NCBI GenBank assembly: GCA_902765025.1
Contig: CACWYC010000038.1
Span: 1 to 32,664, forward strand
DNA length: 32,664 bases
Origin: Oscillospiraceae bacterium
GTDB taxonomy: Bacteria > Bacillota > Clostridia > Oscillospirales > Oscillospiraceae
Direction: 5' to 3'
The notes beneath the pieces were generated by a model. That model was not told where the DNA came from and did no database searches. It saw only the letters and a program-made list of their open reading frames with translations. How positions within the stretch are numbered: the stretch's first letter is position 1; the number at the start of each line of letters is the position of its first letter. Below, piece after piece: positions 1 through 7,895 of this stretch. A program made the translations under genes and the position numbers.

Positions 1-16
1 ATGCCATTTTTCATGA

Positions 17-51
17 AAATGAGCACACCGTTTCCGATGTGCTCATTTCTT
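17..51 (-). terminator. Probable terminator hairpin after queH
   Basis: An 11-bp perfect stem (17-27 with 38-48) has a 10-nt loop. It is A-rich on one flank and T-rich on the other, so it could act in both directions. It lies about 90 nt past the queH stop. The T tail is short (four T on the minus strand), so efficiency is uncertain. Nothing else is recognised in 52-139. Confidence 0.55.
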
Positions 52-139
52 CAGGTTTCCCGTCCTCCGCCAATGCCACTATCTTAATGACATTGCCCGT
101 GGGGGGACGGAGTCGTTTGTAATTCCGGGGAGAGGGCCG

Positions 140-712
140 TCAGACGATGTGCTTTACCGGCTCTTTCAAATCCTTGGCGATTTTGGCGGCATAGCGGTCC
201 TCCTCGCTGAACACGCAGCCGCAGTATTTTTGCATGTAGAAGCCCAGCTCCCGGGCCTGGGCCTGGCCGTCCCGAAAGCCCGGGCGGAAGTCCCGATACA
301 GGAACTTGACGCCGTACCGCTGCCCCATGCGGCCCGCCACGTCGGCAATGGCCTCGTGCTGCTGGTAGGGGCTCACCAGCAACGTGGTGGTAAAGCTGTC
401 AAAGCCGTTTTCGGCGGCGAACCGGGCCGTCTGCTCCATGCGCATGGTGTAGCACTCTACGCAGCGGTGCTCGATGTCCTCCGCCACCGCCCGGCAGAAT
501 TTCCGCAGGCCGTAGTCCTCCTGCACAATCAGCTCCATGCCGATGGACGGGGCATAGCCCATCAGCGTGTCCCGCCGGGCCTTATACTCCATATAGGGGT
601 GGATGTTGGGGTTGAACCAAAAGCTCACCGGCTCGATGCCCTCACTCCGCAGCTGCTGAATGCAGCTCACCGAGCAGGGGGCGCAGCAGGTGTGCATCAA
701 CGTTTTTTCCAT
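140..712 (-). CDS. queH: Epoxyqueuosine reductase QueH
   Basis: QueH reduces epoxyqueuosine in tRNA to queuosine, the last step of queuosine biosynthesis; it is a non-homologous replacement for the cobalamin-dependent QueG. The 190-residue protein carries the family's cysteine pattern: HTCCAPC near the N-terminus (C9, C10), RCVEC (C84, C87) and KYCGC (C164, C166). These are expected to hold an Fe-S cluster and the redox-active pair. Its start overlaps the end of the upstream Fe-S flavoprotein-like gene by 16 nt, so the two are co-transcribed and probably translationally coupled. Length is normal for the family. Naming is confident from the motifs. Confidence 0.93.
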   Translation of the reverse strand: MEKTLMHTCCAPCSVSCIQQLRSEGIEPVSFWFNPNIHPYMEYKARRDTLMGYAPSIGMELIVQEDYGLRKFCRAVAEDIEHRCVECYTMRMEQTARFAAENGFDSFTTTLLVSPYQQHEAIADVAGRMGQRYGVKFLYRDFRPGFRDGQAQARELGFYMQKYCGCVFSEEDRYAAKIAKDLKEPVKHIV

Positions 713-1860
713 AGCTTCTCCTTTACGGCCCGCAGCAGCGCCTTTGGCGTCATGGCATCCCGGGGCTCCCCGGCGGCCAGGTATTTGATCCGCACCTGCT
801 GGAAGGGGGCTTGCTGCAGCGCGGCGAAGAACGATTCCCGATAGGGTGACGGCTCCCGGGGCTGGCGCAGGGCCACGTTGCCCGCCACGGCCTCGTCCAG
901 CGTCCGGGCCACCTTTTTCAGGGCCAGCGTGTCCACCACGTGGGCGCCTTTGACGCTGTTGATCAGCAGCATGGTCACGCCCTGCCTCTGCTCGTCCAGC
1001 TCCCGGGGCAGCCCCCGGAAGGTGCCCAGGGTCAGGTCGCCGGGCCGGTTGGCGCTGGCATAGGGGCAGGTGTGGCAGGCGCTGCGCAGAAACAGCCTCC
1101 GCCTCAGCCCCCGGCCGAATTCCGTCTTGGCCAGGGGCGCGTCATAGGTTTTGCCCCCGGCAAAGGTGACAAAGAACCGATGGCCCGCCCCCTCCGGCAG
1201 CTTGCGGCTGAATTCCACCGCCACAGGCGGCTTCTGCTTGATGTAGGCCATGGACTTCACCAGCCGCTGCCACACGCCGGGGCTGGCCACGCCGCCGCAC
1301 AGGAAGTCGCAGGTCAGCAGGTTTTCCGGGTAGTCCCCCAGGAAGCGGTACAGCCCGTCCACCTGGCAGGGCGTACCGGCAAACAGCACCCGCCGCCCCT
1401 GGTCCAGGTACATCCGCACCTGCTGGAAGCTGTCGCCTACGTCGCTCTGCACCGGCTTGGCCCCCAGCAGCGGCGGCAGGTCGGCAGTGTTCTTTACCGC
1501 CACGTGCCGCACGGTGAGATGGCTGTCCATAGCCGCGCCGAACACTACGCCGCCGTCCTCCAGCACCTGGGTGGCCAGCGTGGCAAACACGCCGCCGTTG
1601 GTGGAGCGGCGCCTCAGCCCATCGTCCTCCGCCCAGGCGGCAAATACCGCCGGGGCGCTGCGCTCCTCCCGGTGCTTCAAAGCGGGACAGATGTGGGCAC
1701 AGTGGCCGCACTGGATGCAGCCCTCGCCCACCACCGGCGAGAGGAAGCCCTCGTCATCCGCCGTCATGTGGATGGCGCCCTTGGGACAGCCGTTGGCGCA
1801 GGCGCCGCAGCCCGTGCAGCGGTCTGCCGCCACCAGCAGCGGCGCTTGTGTGTCAGCCAT
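697..1860 (-). CDS. Coenzyme F420 hydrogenase/dehydrogenase beta-subunit family Fe-S protein
   Basis: This is a 387-residue cytoplasmic redox protein. The N-terminus holds two 4Fe-4S ferredoxin motifs (C15, C18, C21, C25 and C48, C51, C54, C58), followed by the FrhB/FdhB N- and C-terminal domains, including the GTPCQVDGL stretch typical of this family. Family members pass electrons between ferredoxin-type clusters and a flavin; in gut Clostridia they often act on F420-like or unknown partners, so no substrate can be named. The ATG at 1860 was preferred to an in-frame start further upstream because GGGAGGTG lies 7-8 nt before it. It is the first gene of an operon with queH, and could supply electrons for epoxyqueuosine reduction; that link is inference from overlap only. 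Confidence 0.82.
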   Translation of the reverse strand: MADTQAPLLVAADRCTGCGACANGCPKGAIHMTADDEGFLSPVVGEGCIQCGHCAHICPALKHREERSAPAVFAAWAEDDGLRRRSTNGGVFATLATQVLEDGGVVFGAAMDSHLTVRHVAVKNTADLPPLLGAKPVQSDVGDSFQQVRMYLDQGRRVLFAGTPCQVDGLYRFLGDYPENLLTCDFLCGGVASPGVWQRLVKSMAYIKQKPPVAVEFSRKLPEGAGHRFFVTFAGGKTYDAPLAKTEFGRGLRRRLFLRSACHTCPYASANRPGDLTLGTFRGLPRELDEQRQGVTMLLINSVKGAHVVDTLALKKVARTLDEAVAGNVALRQPREPSPYRESFFAALQQAPFQQVRIKYLAAGEPRDAMTPKALLRAVKEKLWKKR

Positions 1861-1891
1861 GGTGCCCACCTCCCTCTGTCTTATCCCCATT

Positions 1892-1920
1892 ATTCTACCA
1901 CCCGCCGCCGCCCTTGGCAA
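1892..1920 (-). promoter_or_regulatory. Sigma-A-type promoter for the Fe-S protein-queH operon
   Basis: On the minus strand TTGCCA is followed after 17 nt by TAGAAT, close to the TTGACA/TATAAT consensus and about 30 nt before the start codon at 1860. Confidence 0.65.
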
Positions 1921-2035
1921 GATGGGAGAAATCCGCCTTTTCCCGGTCAATGTCCGCTTTTTCGGACAGATCTCGTGGCATAATGGGTACCATCAAAGGA
2001 AACACAACACCGTTTGCCATATAGGAGGAATCATC

Positions 2036-2257
2036 ATGGATAAGTTTTTTGATTATCTGGAGCCGGATCTGCCCCTGACCACCATCCGCGAACTGCTGCG
2101 CTACATCATCCGCCTGGTGGGCGCCATCGGCGGCGACACCCCGGTGGAGGGCAAGATGGGCAGCCTGGGCTTCTGCGCCAGCCGCAGCGGCGAGGATGTG
2201 CGGGTCCACTGGGTACAGGTGGGCCGCCAACGCATCCCGGTGGACGCCACCGTGTAA
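2036..2257 (+). CDS. Small hypothetical protein, 73 residues
   Basis: The ATG at 2036 follows a strong AGGAGG ribosome binding site (2023-2028), and the frame ends in TAA directly before a good intrinsic terminator, so this is a credible monocistronic gene. The product begins MDKFFDYLEPDLPLTT. It has a likely amphipathic helical segment (about residues 14-32, IRELLRYIIRLVGAIGG) and a basic, beta-prone C-terminal half with a single Cys. No signal peptide or known domain is recognised. A CATAAT -10-like box lies at 1979-1984, but no convincing -35 was found. A perfect 6-bp inverted repeat (1951-1956 with 1963-1968) lies just upstream. Function unknown. Confidence 0.7.
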   Translation: MDKFFDYLEPDLPLTTIRELLRYIIRLVGAIGGDTPVEGKMGSLGFCASRSGEDVRVHWVQVGRQRIPVDATV

Positions 2258-2285
2258 GACCGGCGCAAATCTGCGCTGCAAAAAA

Positions 2286-2315
2286 GCCGCCCTGTGGGGC
2301 GGCTTCTTCTTTTTT
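2286..2315. terminator. Bidirectional intrinsic terminator
   Basis: A 7-bp GC stem (2286-2292 with 2297-2303) has a TGTG loop, A6 on the left and a T-rich tail on the right. It lies between the ends of the small plus-strand gene and putP, and can serve both. Confidence 0.85.
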
Positions 2316-2318
2316 GCA

Positions 2319-3776
2319 TCAATCCTGGTAGCTAACCGCTCTGTCAAACAGCGCCTCCACGTCCTTGTCCGGCGCCGGTGTGGCCAGCGACACTGTTACC
2401 GCTGCCAGCAGTCCGGCGGCAAAGCCGGGGATAATCTCGTAGATGCCGGTAGAGGCCAGGAAGGCCAGCCACAGGCCGTCCACCACCGCGCCCACCACGA
2501 TGCCAGCCACGGCGCCCTGGAAGTTGAACCGCTTCCAGAACAGGCTCAGCAGAATGGCCGGGCCGAAGGCGGCGCCGAACATACCCCAGGCGTTGGACAC
2601 CAGATCCATGATGGAGCCCGCCCCCGGATGGGAGGCAATCAGCACCGCCGCCACCGAGATGGCCAGCACCACCAGCCGACCCATCCACAGCATTTCCCTG
2701 TTGCCCGCCTTGCCCCGGCGGATGATGGGCTGATACACGTCGCTGGCAAAGGCGCTGGCGGAGGCCAGCAGCTGGCTGTCGGCGGTGGACATGGAGGCCG
2801 CCAGAATGGCGGAAAGCAGTATGCCGGACAGCACGCCGGGGAACAGCATCCGCACCATCTGGATGAACACGGTGGAGTGGTCGTGGATGTCACCCAGCAG
2901 CACGTGGCCGATGCAGCCCGCCGCCACGGAGAATACCACAATCAGCACGTTCCAGGTGATGCCGATTTTGGCGGATTTTTTCAGGGATTTCTGGGACTCC
3001 AGGGACATAAACCGCACGATGATGTGGGGCATGCCGAAGTACCCCAGGCCCCAGCCCAACCCGGACACCACCTCCCGCCAGTCGGCAAACAGGTTCCAGT
3101 AGCTCTGGGGCAGGGCGTAGGAGCCCACGGCCGCGCCGTGGCCGCTGCGGATGACGAACAGGGCGAAGATGGGGGCGATCAGCAGCGCCGCCAGCATCAG
3201 CATCCCCTGGAAGAAGTCGGTCCAGCACACGGCGCTGAAGCCGCCCAGGAAGGTGTAGGCCACGATGATGGCCGCGGCCACGTACATGGCGGCGGCGGGG
3301 TCCACCCCCAGCACCGTGTGGAACAGCGTGCCGCAGGCCTTCATGCTGGAGGCGGCGTAAATGGTGTAGGCAAAGAGGAAAATCAGCGCGCAAATCACCT
3401 GCAGCGCCTTGGACTTGCTTAAAAAGCGGTTGGTCAAATACTGGGGCAGGGTGATGGAGTCCCCCGCCACAATGGTGAACCGCCGCAGCCGGGGCGCCTC
3501 CACCAGCCAGCTCACCGCGTAGCCGATGGCCAGGCCGATGGCAATCCACGCCTGGCCGATGCCGGCGGCGTAGATGGAGGCCGGCAGCCCCATCAGCACC
3601 CAGGCGCTCATGTCGGAGGCACCGGCGCTGAGGGCGGACACCCAGGGCCCCATGCTGCGGCCCCCCAGGAAGTAGTCCTTCTCGCCGCCGCCCCGGGACC
3701 GCAGGAAGAAAAAGACACCGATGCCCAGCATAAACGCCAGGTAAATCACGAATACCACAATTTCTGCACTTTTCAT
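2319..3776 (-). CDS. putP: Sodium/proline symporter PutP
   Basis: This is an SSF-family secondary transporter importing proline with Na+. The 485-residue protein shows the expected 13-helix pattern. The signature ASDMSAW places D55, M56, S57 and W59 at the same numbers as the Na+/proline-binding residues of E. coli PutP. TDFFQG and the later SMSTADSQLL (helix 8 Ser/Thr Na+ ligands) are also present. The start at 3776 was chosen because GGAG lies upstream and the protein then begins directly with helix 1; a longer in-frame start would add 36 non-hydrophobic residues and run through the promoter. It is monocistronic, with its own promoter and a palindrome immediately upstream. Confidence 0.93.
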   Translation of the reverse strand: MKSAEIVVFVIYLAFMLGIGVFFFLRSRGGGEKDYFLGGRSMGPWVSALSAGASDMSAWVLMGLPASIYAAGIGQAWIAIGLAIGYAVSWLVEAPRLRRFTIVAGDSITLPQYLTNRFLSKSKALQVICALIFLFAYTIYAASSMKACGTLFHTVLGVDPAAAMYVAAAIIVAYTFLGGFSAVCWTDFFQGMLMLAALLIAPIFALFVIRSGHGAAVGSYALPQSYWNLFADWREVVSGLGWGLGYFGMPHIIVRFMSLESQKSLKKSAKIGITWNVLIVVFSVAAGCIGHVLLGDIHDHSTVFIQMVRMLFPGVLSGILLSAILAASMSTADSQLLASASAFASDVYQPIIRRGKAGNREMLWMGRLVVLAISVAAVLIASHPGAGSIMDLVSNAWGMFGAAFGPAILLSLFWKRFNFQGAVAGIVVGAVVDGLWLAFLASTGIYEIIPGFAAGLLAAVTVSLATPAPDKDVEALFDRAVSYQD

Positions 3777-3833
3777 ATCTCGCTCCGTTTCCGGCGGAAC
3801 CCGTTGTCCGCCCCGGTTTTCATCACGGAGGTG

Positions 3834-3862
3834 AGTATACCATACTTTACACTGTACGTAAA
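3834..3862 (-). promoter_or_regulatory. putP promoter
   Basis: On the minus strand TTTACG, 17 nt, then TATACT (-10 at 3834-3839, -35 at 3857-3862), about 58 nt before the putP start. A second possible minus-strand promoter lies further upstream (TTGGCT at 3930-3935, TATAAT at 3909-3914), but its 15-nt spacing is short. Confidence 0.6.
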
Positions 3863-3867
3863 TACAG

Positions 3868-3899
3868 AACGTCGTATAGACCAAGGTCTATACGACGTT
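3868..3899. promoter_or_regulatory. Perfect 15-bp-arm palindrome, likely operator for putP
   Basis: Arms at 3868-3882 and 3885-3899 are exact inverted complements separated by AA. The left arm reads AACGTCGTATAGACC. It ends 5 bp from the putP -35 box, and lies at the expected start of any transcript from the alternative upstream promoter. There is no T tract, so a terminator is unlikely. The neighbouring TetR gene is an obvious candidate binder, but that is inference. Confidence 0.6.
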
Positions 3900-3994
3900 G
3901 CCGCTTATATTATAAAAATAGCGTATTTAAGCCAAAAATAAACTGTACGAATTGCTGTGCAAAATCATAGCCGAAAAATAAAATTTATCTTTTT

Positions 3995-4588
3995 TCAGCT
4001 CTCCGGCAGATAGCCCCGCAAAAAGGCGGGCATCATCCGCCCGGCGTACCGGGCCAAGGCGTACTCTCCGCCGGAGAGGCACCAGTCGTACATCAGCGCC
4101 CGCTCGAACATGGCGTAGTCGTTGACAATCTCGTTGGCGGTGATGTCGGTGCGCAGCTCGTGGCGCTCCTGGCCCTGCCGCACGATCTGCTGCACCATCT
4201 TGAAGTAGGTGCGGTTGCGGTCCAACAGGTGCTTTTCGCCCCGGGTGGTGAGCTGGGTGGAGAAGAGCCGGGCCAGCAGCTCCACCGACACCTGGTTGTC
4301 GATCATGGCAAACAGCTCCTGGTTGATGTAAATCAGCTTGTCCACGGCGTTCCCCTCCGGGTCCATCTCCCGCCGCAATTCCTCATATTTTTCATCAAAA
4401 ATCATGGAAAGAGACCCCAACAGGGCATCTTTTCCCTCAAAATAGTGATAAAAAGACCCCTTGGACGTGCCGGACTCAAAGATGATGTCCTCCACGGTGG
4501 TGTTGTCGTAGCCCTGCTCGTAAAACAGCTTCCACGCGGCGGACACGATTTTGCCCTTGGTGTTGCGCTGTGAGGATTTGCGCGGCAT
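3995..4588 (-). CDS. TetR/AcrR family transcriptional regulator
   Basis: This 197-residue DNA-binding repressor has an N-terminal TetR helix-turn-helix at about residues 13-57, with the typical TVEDIIFESGTSKGSFYHYF stretch. A divergent helical ligand-binding and dimerisation domain follows. Its ribosome binding site (AAGGAGGG) overlaps the stop codon of the upstream flippase gene, with 12 nt between the genes, so expression is coupled to the flippase. The 15-bp-arm palindrome downstream, before putP, is a plausible operator. Ligand and regulon are not evident from the sequence. Confidence 0.88.
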   Translation of the reverse strand: MPRKSSQRNTKGKIVSAAWKLFYEQGYDNTTVEDIIFESGTSKGSFYHYFEGKDALLGSLSMIFDEKYEELRREMDPEGNAVDKLIYINQELFAMIDNQVSVELLARLFSTQLTTRGEKHLLDRNRTYFKMVQQIVRQGQERHELRTDITANEIVNDYAMFERALMYDWCLSGGEYALARYAGRMMPAFLRGYLPES

Positions 4589-4600
4589 AATGCTCCCTCC

Positions 4601-6124
4601 TTATCGGTGCAGTCGCTTGAGAATCCGGCGGGCAGGCCCGGCAATCAGCTCCCGCTCGTAGCGGTTCATGCCGAACAGCCACATGGAGCCGCCGTACACC
4701 GCCACCACTGCCGCCGCCGGCAGGATCATGTCAAAATAGGTCTGGGGATGGACGAATACCGCCAGCGCGACAGACACCGCCGCCGGCAGCACTGTGGCGG
4801 GGAACAGGTGGAAGATGTGGCGCCAGAAGGCGGGGATGTTCAGCCCGATGCGGTGGTGGTAGTACCAGTTCATCAGCAGCACATTGCCCACGAAGGTGGC
4901 CAGCGTTGTGCCAATGGCGGCGCCGAAGCCCTGCCACCGGATGCACAGCGGAATGGAGATGACGGCGTTGGACAGCGCCACCGCCAGATACACCACCGAG
5001 CGGAATTTGTGCTTGTTCATGGCCCGCTGTATCTCGATGCCCACGGTCTGGATGTTGGTCCACAGCGTGGCGAAGAACAGCAGCAGCGTGGTCCAGTAGT
5101 CGATGGCCTTTTCAGGTCCGCCGCCCCACAGCACCACGAACCGCTGCCCGATGGCCACAAAGCCCCAGAAGATGCCCGCCAGCAGGATGAATTGCAGCCG
5201 CCCCACCCGGGTGAACAGGGCGTCCAGCTTCCGCATGGGGGCCCCGGCGGTCACCAGCCGGTGTACCCGGGGGGTCATCACGTTGGAGATGGCGTTGGAA
5301 AAGGCCAGGTAGAAGGTGTTGAGCTGCGCCGCCACGGCGTACACCGCCACCGCCACCGAGCCGTGGAGCCACGTCAGCAGCAGCCGGTCGATGCTCCAGT
5401 TGAAGTTGTCCACCACGATGCCCAGAAATACGTAGAACGTGAAGCCCACCATTTCCCGCAGCAGGGCAAAGTCGTACCGCCGGAAGGAGAAGGGCATCCG
5501 CAGCCGTGTCAGGCAGAAGGTGATGTTCACAATGCCGCTGACGATGGTGAAAACCAGCGATACAATGGTCAGCGTTACGCTGCGGTAGCCGATAATCAGC
5601 AGCGGAATCATGATCAGGGGATTCAGCACCTGCTTGCCCATGCCCACGATTTTCTGGAACAAATACTGCTCGTTAATGGTGACGTGGCTCTCAAACACGC
5701 TGATGGGGAAGGTCAGCGCCGCGTTCAGGGATAGGATCCGCAGCAGCCGCTCCGCCAGGGCGATCTCCTCCGCCGACAGCTTGGTGCCGAAGATGGCGTC
5801 GCAGTAGCTCAACCCCCAGCCGATGGCCAGCACCAGCGCCCCCAGCACCAGATAGGTGGTGAGGAACATGCCGTTGAGCATGGCCATGCCCTTCTTGTCC
5901 TTTGCCGTCTTATACCGGGAGTAGTACCGCACGTAGGCGCTGCCCAGGCCGAAGCTGAGCAGGTTTAAGTAGCTGATAATGGGCAGCACCGCCTGGTACA
6001 CGCCGAACTCGCTGTCCCCCAGCCGCTGGATCATAATGGGGGTGTACACCAGTGAAATCAAGGTGCTCAGCCCCATGGACACATAGGACAGCAGGGCCCC
6101 TGCCTTGATCTGATTCACCTTCAC
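4601..6124 (-). CDS. Oligosaccharide/polysaccharide flippase (Wzx/RfbX-like, MOP superfamily)
   Basis: This 507-residue integral membrane protein has about 14 predicted helices. The N-terminus (GALLSYVSMGLSTLISLVYT, then RLGDSEFGVYQ) is typical of the Polysacc_synt family, which moves lipid-linked glycans across the membrane. A GTG at 6124 is the preferred start: GGGAGGTGA sits 4-5 nt upstream and the first helix follows promptly. An upstream in-frame ATG at 6190 would place the probable promoter region inside the gene. No glycosyltransferase genes are adjacent, which is unusual for a capsule or O-antigen flippase, so the substrate is unknown. It is followed directly by a coupled TetR gene. 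Confidence 0.85.
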   Translation of the reverse strand: MKVNQIKAGALLSYVSMGLSTLISLVYTPIMIQRLGDSEFGVYQAVLPIISYLNLLSFGLGSAYVRYYSRYKTAKDKKGMAMLNGMFLTTYLVLGALVLAIGWGLSYCDAIFGTKLSAEEIALAERLLRILSLNAALTFPISVFESHVTINEQYLFQKIVGMGKQVLNPLIMIPLLIIGYRSVTLTIVSLVFTIVSGIVNITFCLTRLRMPFSFRRYDFALLREMVGFTFYVFLGIVVDNFNWSIDRLLLTWLHGSVAVAVYAVAAQLNTFYLAFSNAISNVMTPRVHRLVTAGAPMRKLDALFTRVGRLQFILLAGIFWGFVAIGQRFVVLWGGGPEKAIDYWTTLLLFFATLWTNIQTVGIEIQRAMNKHKFRSVVYLAVALSNAVISIPLCIRWQGFGAAIGTTLATFVGNVLLMNWYYHHRIGLNIPAFWRHIFHLFPATVLPAAVSVALAVFVHPQTYFDMILPAAAVVAVYGGSMWLFGMNRYERELIAGPARRILKRLHR

Positions 6125-6154
6125 GGCGTCACCTCCCGTCAGATGCAAATGCGC

Positions 6155-6197
6155 CGGACAAAGGCGTTCGCCTCTGTCCGCAATTTCCAAAACTATA
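6155..6197 (-). promoter_or_regulatory. Extended -10 promoter and 5'-UTR hairpin for flippase-tetR
   Basis: On the minus strand TGG-TATAGT (-10 at 6192-6197) forms an extended -10 element; no good -35 is visible. The leader that follows contains a hairpin of about 11 bp (6155-6165 with 6170-6180) before the ribosome binding site. Confidence 0.4.
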
Positions 6198-6215
6198 CCA
6201 TTTTACCACACATTT

Positions 6216-7316
6216 CTACCGCTGGGAAGTGTTTTCTTCCTCCTCCGCCCAGAATTGCCGGGCAAACAGCACCATAAACGGCAGCAGCACCATGCCGCCC
6301 ACTCCGGCGGCGCGAAAGCCCACGTACATGGCCGCCAGTGCCGCCAGGGGCGGCAGGTCCGCCTGGTGGGCCATTACCTTGGGGGTCAGAATGCTGCGCA
6401 CCACCGTCACCACCACATACAGCGCCGCCAGGCCCAGCCCCTTGGGGAAGTCGCCCAGCGCGGCGCACACCACCGCCCAGGGCAGCAGCACCGTCCCTGT
6501 GCCCAGCACCGGCAGGGCGTCCACCACCGCAATCACCGCCGCCAGCAGCAGGGCGTACCGCTGCCCCAGTAGCCAGAAGCCCGCCGCCAGCTCCCCGAAG
6601 GTCACCGCAAACAAGATGCCCTGGGCCCGCAGCCACTGGCCGAAAGCGGTAAAGGCGGTGTGCCGCAGCCGCCGCACCGTGGCGTGGTACCGCGCCGGCA
6701 CCGTCCGCCGGGCAAAGGCGCAAAGCTGGGGGTAAGTCGCCACGGTGAAATACAGCGCCAGCACCGTGGTGCCCACAAAGAGGAACGCCCGGGGCGTGGC
6801 TGCCACCAGCCCCGTCACCCACCGGCCCAGGGCCGTCCCCAGCTCCGCCGCCGCCGCGCCCAGCCGCTGGCCCAGCTCCGCCGCCGCCTGCTGTGCCCAC
6901 TGCCGCACCCCCTCGGGGCAGGCGGCGCAAAAGGCGTCGATGCGGGCAAATACCGCCTCCGTCACCTGGGGCAGCACCCCCAGCGCCTCCCCCAGAAAGG
7001 AGGCGGCCCCTGTGGCCTCCTGCCAAAGCCGCCGCCCCAGGACTACCGCCAGCGCCGTCACCAGCCCCGCCACCGCCAGCGTGAATACCGCCGCCACAAA
7101 GCCCCGCTGCAAATGGAGCTTGCGGCAGCACCAGGCGATGCCCGGCTCCGCCATCGTGGCCGCCCCCAGCGCCAGCAAAAAGGGCAGCGTCCACGCCGCC
7201 GCGTACCGCACCGCCCCGTACCCCAGCAGTCCCACGGCGGCAGCGCAGCCCACCGTCAGCAAAAACCGGCCCATCCTCTCTGTGTCCCCGGGGCCCTGCG
7301 GAAAAAAGTGTTGCAT
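6216..7316 (-). CDS. AI-2E/YtvI-family integral membrane permease
   Basis: This 366-residue protein belongs to the AI-2E transporter (PerM) superfamily. It has paired N-terminal helices, a long amphipathic central region (about residues 95-170, Ala/Glu-rich) and a C-terminal helix bundle. The conserved stretch VDALPVLGTGTVLLPWA (about 265-281) is characteristic of the YtvI subgroup, whose members occur in spore-forming Firmicutes. Transport substrate is not established for the subgroup. The start has GAGGAGG 6-7 nt upstream. The gene ends about 90 nt before the flippase start; read-through is possible, but the flippase appears to have its own promoter. Confidence 0.82.
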   Translation of the reverse strand: MQHFFPQGPGDTERMGRFLLTVGCAAAVGLLGYGAVRYAAAWTLPFLLALGAATMAEPGIAWCCRKLHLQRGFVAAVFTLAVAGLVTALAVVLGRRLWQEATGAASFLGEALGVLPQVTEAVFARIDAFCAACPEGVRQWAQQAAAELGQRLGAAAAELGTALGRWVTGLVAATPRAFLFVGTTVLALYFTVATYPQLCAFARRTVPARYHATVRRLRHTAFTAFGQWLRAQGILFAVTFGELAAGFWLLGQRYALLLAAVIAVVDALPVLGTGTVLLPWAVVCAALGDFPKGLGLAALYVVVTVVRSILTPKVMAHQADLPPLAALAAMYVGFRAAGVGGMVLLPFMVLFARQFWAEEEENTSQR

Positions 7317-7393
7317 CGTGTCCTCCTCTGTGATAATATTGTATGGACAATTGTATGCCTATTACGGACGATACCCATGAAAGGAACTGCCGT

Positions 7394-7831
7394 ATGGATA
7401 AGAAACAGTATTATATCGTCTCCGGCGATGCGCTGCCGGAGGTGTTCGTCAAGGTGGCGGAGGCCAAGCGGATGCTGCAGGTGGGGGAGGCCCGCACCGT
7501 GGGCGACGCCGCCCGCCAGGTGGGCATCAGCCGCAGCGCCTTCTATAAATATAAGGATTCGGTGCAGCCCTTCCAGAATATGCGCACGGGCCACATCATC
7601 ACCTTTTACGCCCTTTTGAAGGACAATCCCGGCGTCCTCAGCGACTACCTTGCTATCTTCGCCGAATCCGGCGCGAATATACTCACCATCAACCAGACCA
7701 TCCCCACCAACGGCTGTGCCGGCGTCACCGTCAGCGCCGAAACGGGGGAGATGACCGTGTCCATGGACGCCATGGTGAGCCGGTTCAACAGCGCCGCCGG
7801 CGTGCTGAAATTCGAGATTCTGGCGGGATAA
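7394..7831 (+). CDS. ACT domain-containing protein, UPF0735 family (PheB-like)
   Basis: The 145-residue protein matches the usual UPF0735 length and architecture. An N-terminal helix-turn-helix-like segment (about residues 35-52, TVGDAARQVGISRSAFYKYK) precedes a C-terminal ACT domain (about 69-143), which normally binds an amino acid. Family members often sit beside homoserine/threonine genes and are thought to be regulatory; the exact role is unknown. The ATG at 7394 was chosen because AAAGGAA lies 7 nt upstream and family proteins begin with a short Lys/Tyr-rich stretch like this one; an upstream in-frame ATG at 7343 lacks a site. It is divergent from the YtvI-like gene, with a 77-nt shared promoter region. 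Confidence 0.85.
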   Translation: MDKKQYYIVSGDALPEVFVKVAEAKRMLQVGEARTVGDAARQVGISRSAFYKYKDSVQPFQNMRTGHIITFYALLKDNPGVLSDYLAIFAESGANILTINQTIPTNGCAGVTVSAETGEMTVSMDAMVSRFNSAAGVLKFEILAG

Positions 7832-7845
7832 ATGGTTTCCCGCGG

Positions 7846-7876
7846 TTGGACAACACATATATAAAACACATATATA
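7846..7876 (+). promoter_or_regulatory. Probable hydA promoter with tandem direct repeat
   Basis: TTGGAC (7846-7851) is followed after 17-19 nt by overlapping CATATA/TATATA boxes (7869-7876). The 11-bp sequence ACACATATATA occurs twice, at 7853-7863 and 7866-7876, with 13-bp spacing across the spacer and -10. This could be a regulator site or just AT-rich promoter sequence. Confidence 0.45.
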
Positions 7877-7895
7877 ACATGAAGGAGGGGCTTCC

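Noticed and set aside
3868..3899. Intrinsic terminator after tetR
   Set aside because: No T tract on either side and the site is against the putP promoter, so an operator is more likely.
6193..7350. Alternative frame over the YtvI-like gene, Gly-rich, 385 codons
   Set aside because: Almost pure Gly/Ala low-complexity translation; the other minus-strand frame gives a clear membrane protein with family motifs.
7853..7876. Start of a CRISPR-like array
   Set aside because: Only two 11-bp units, no spacers of regular length, and no cas genes.
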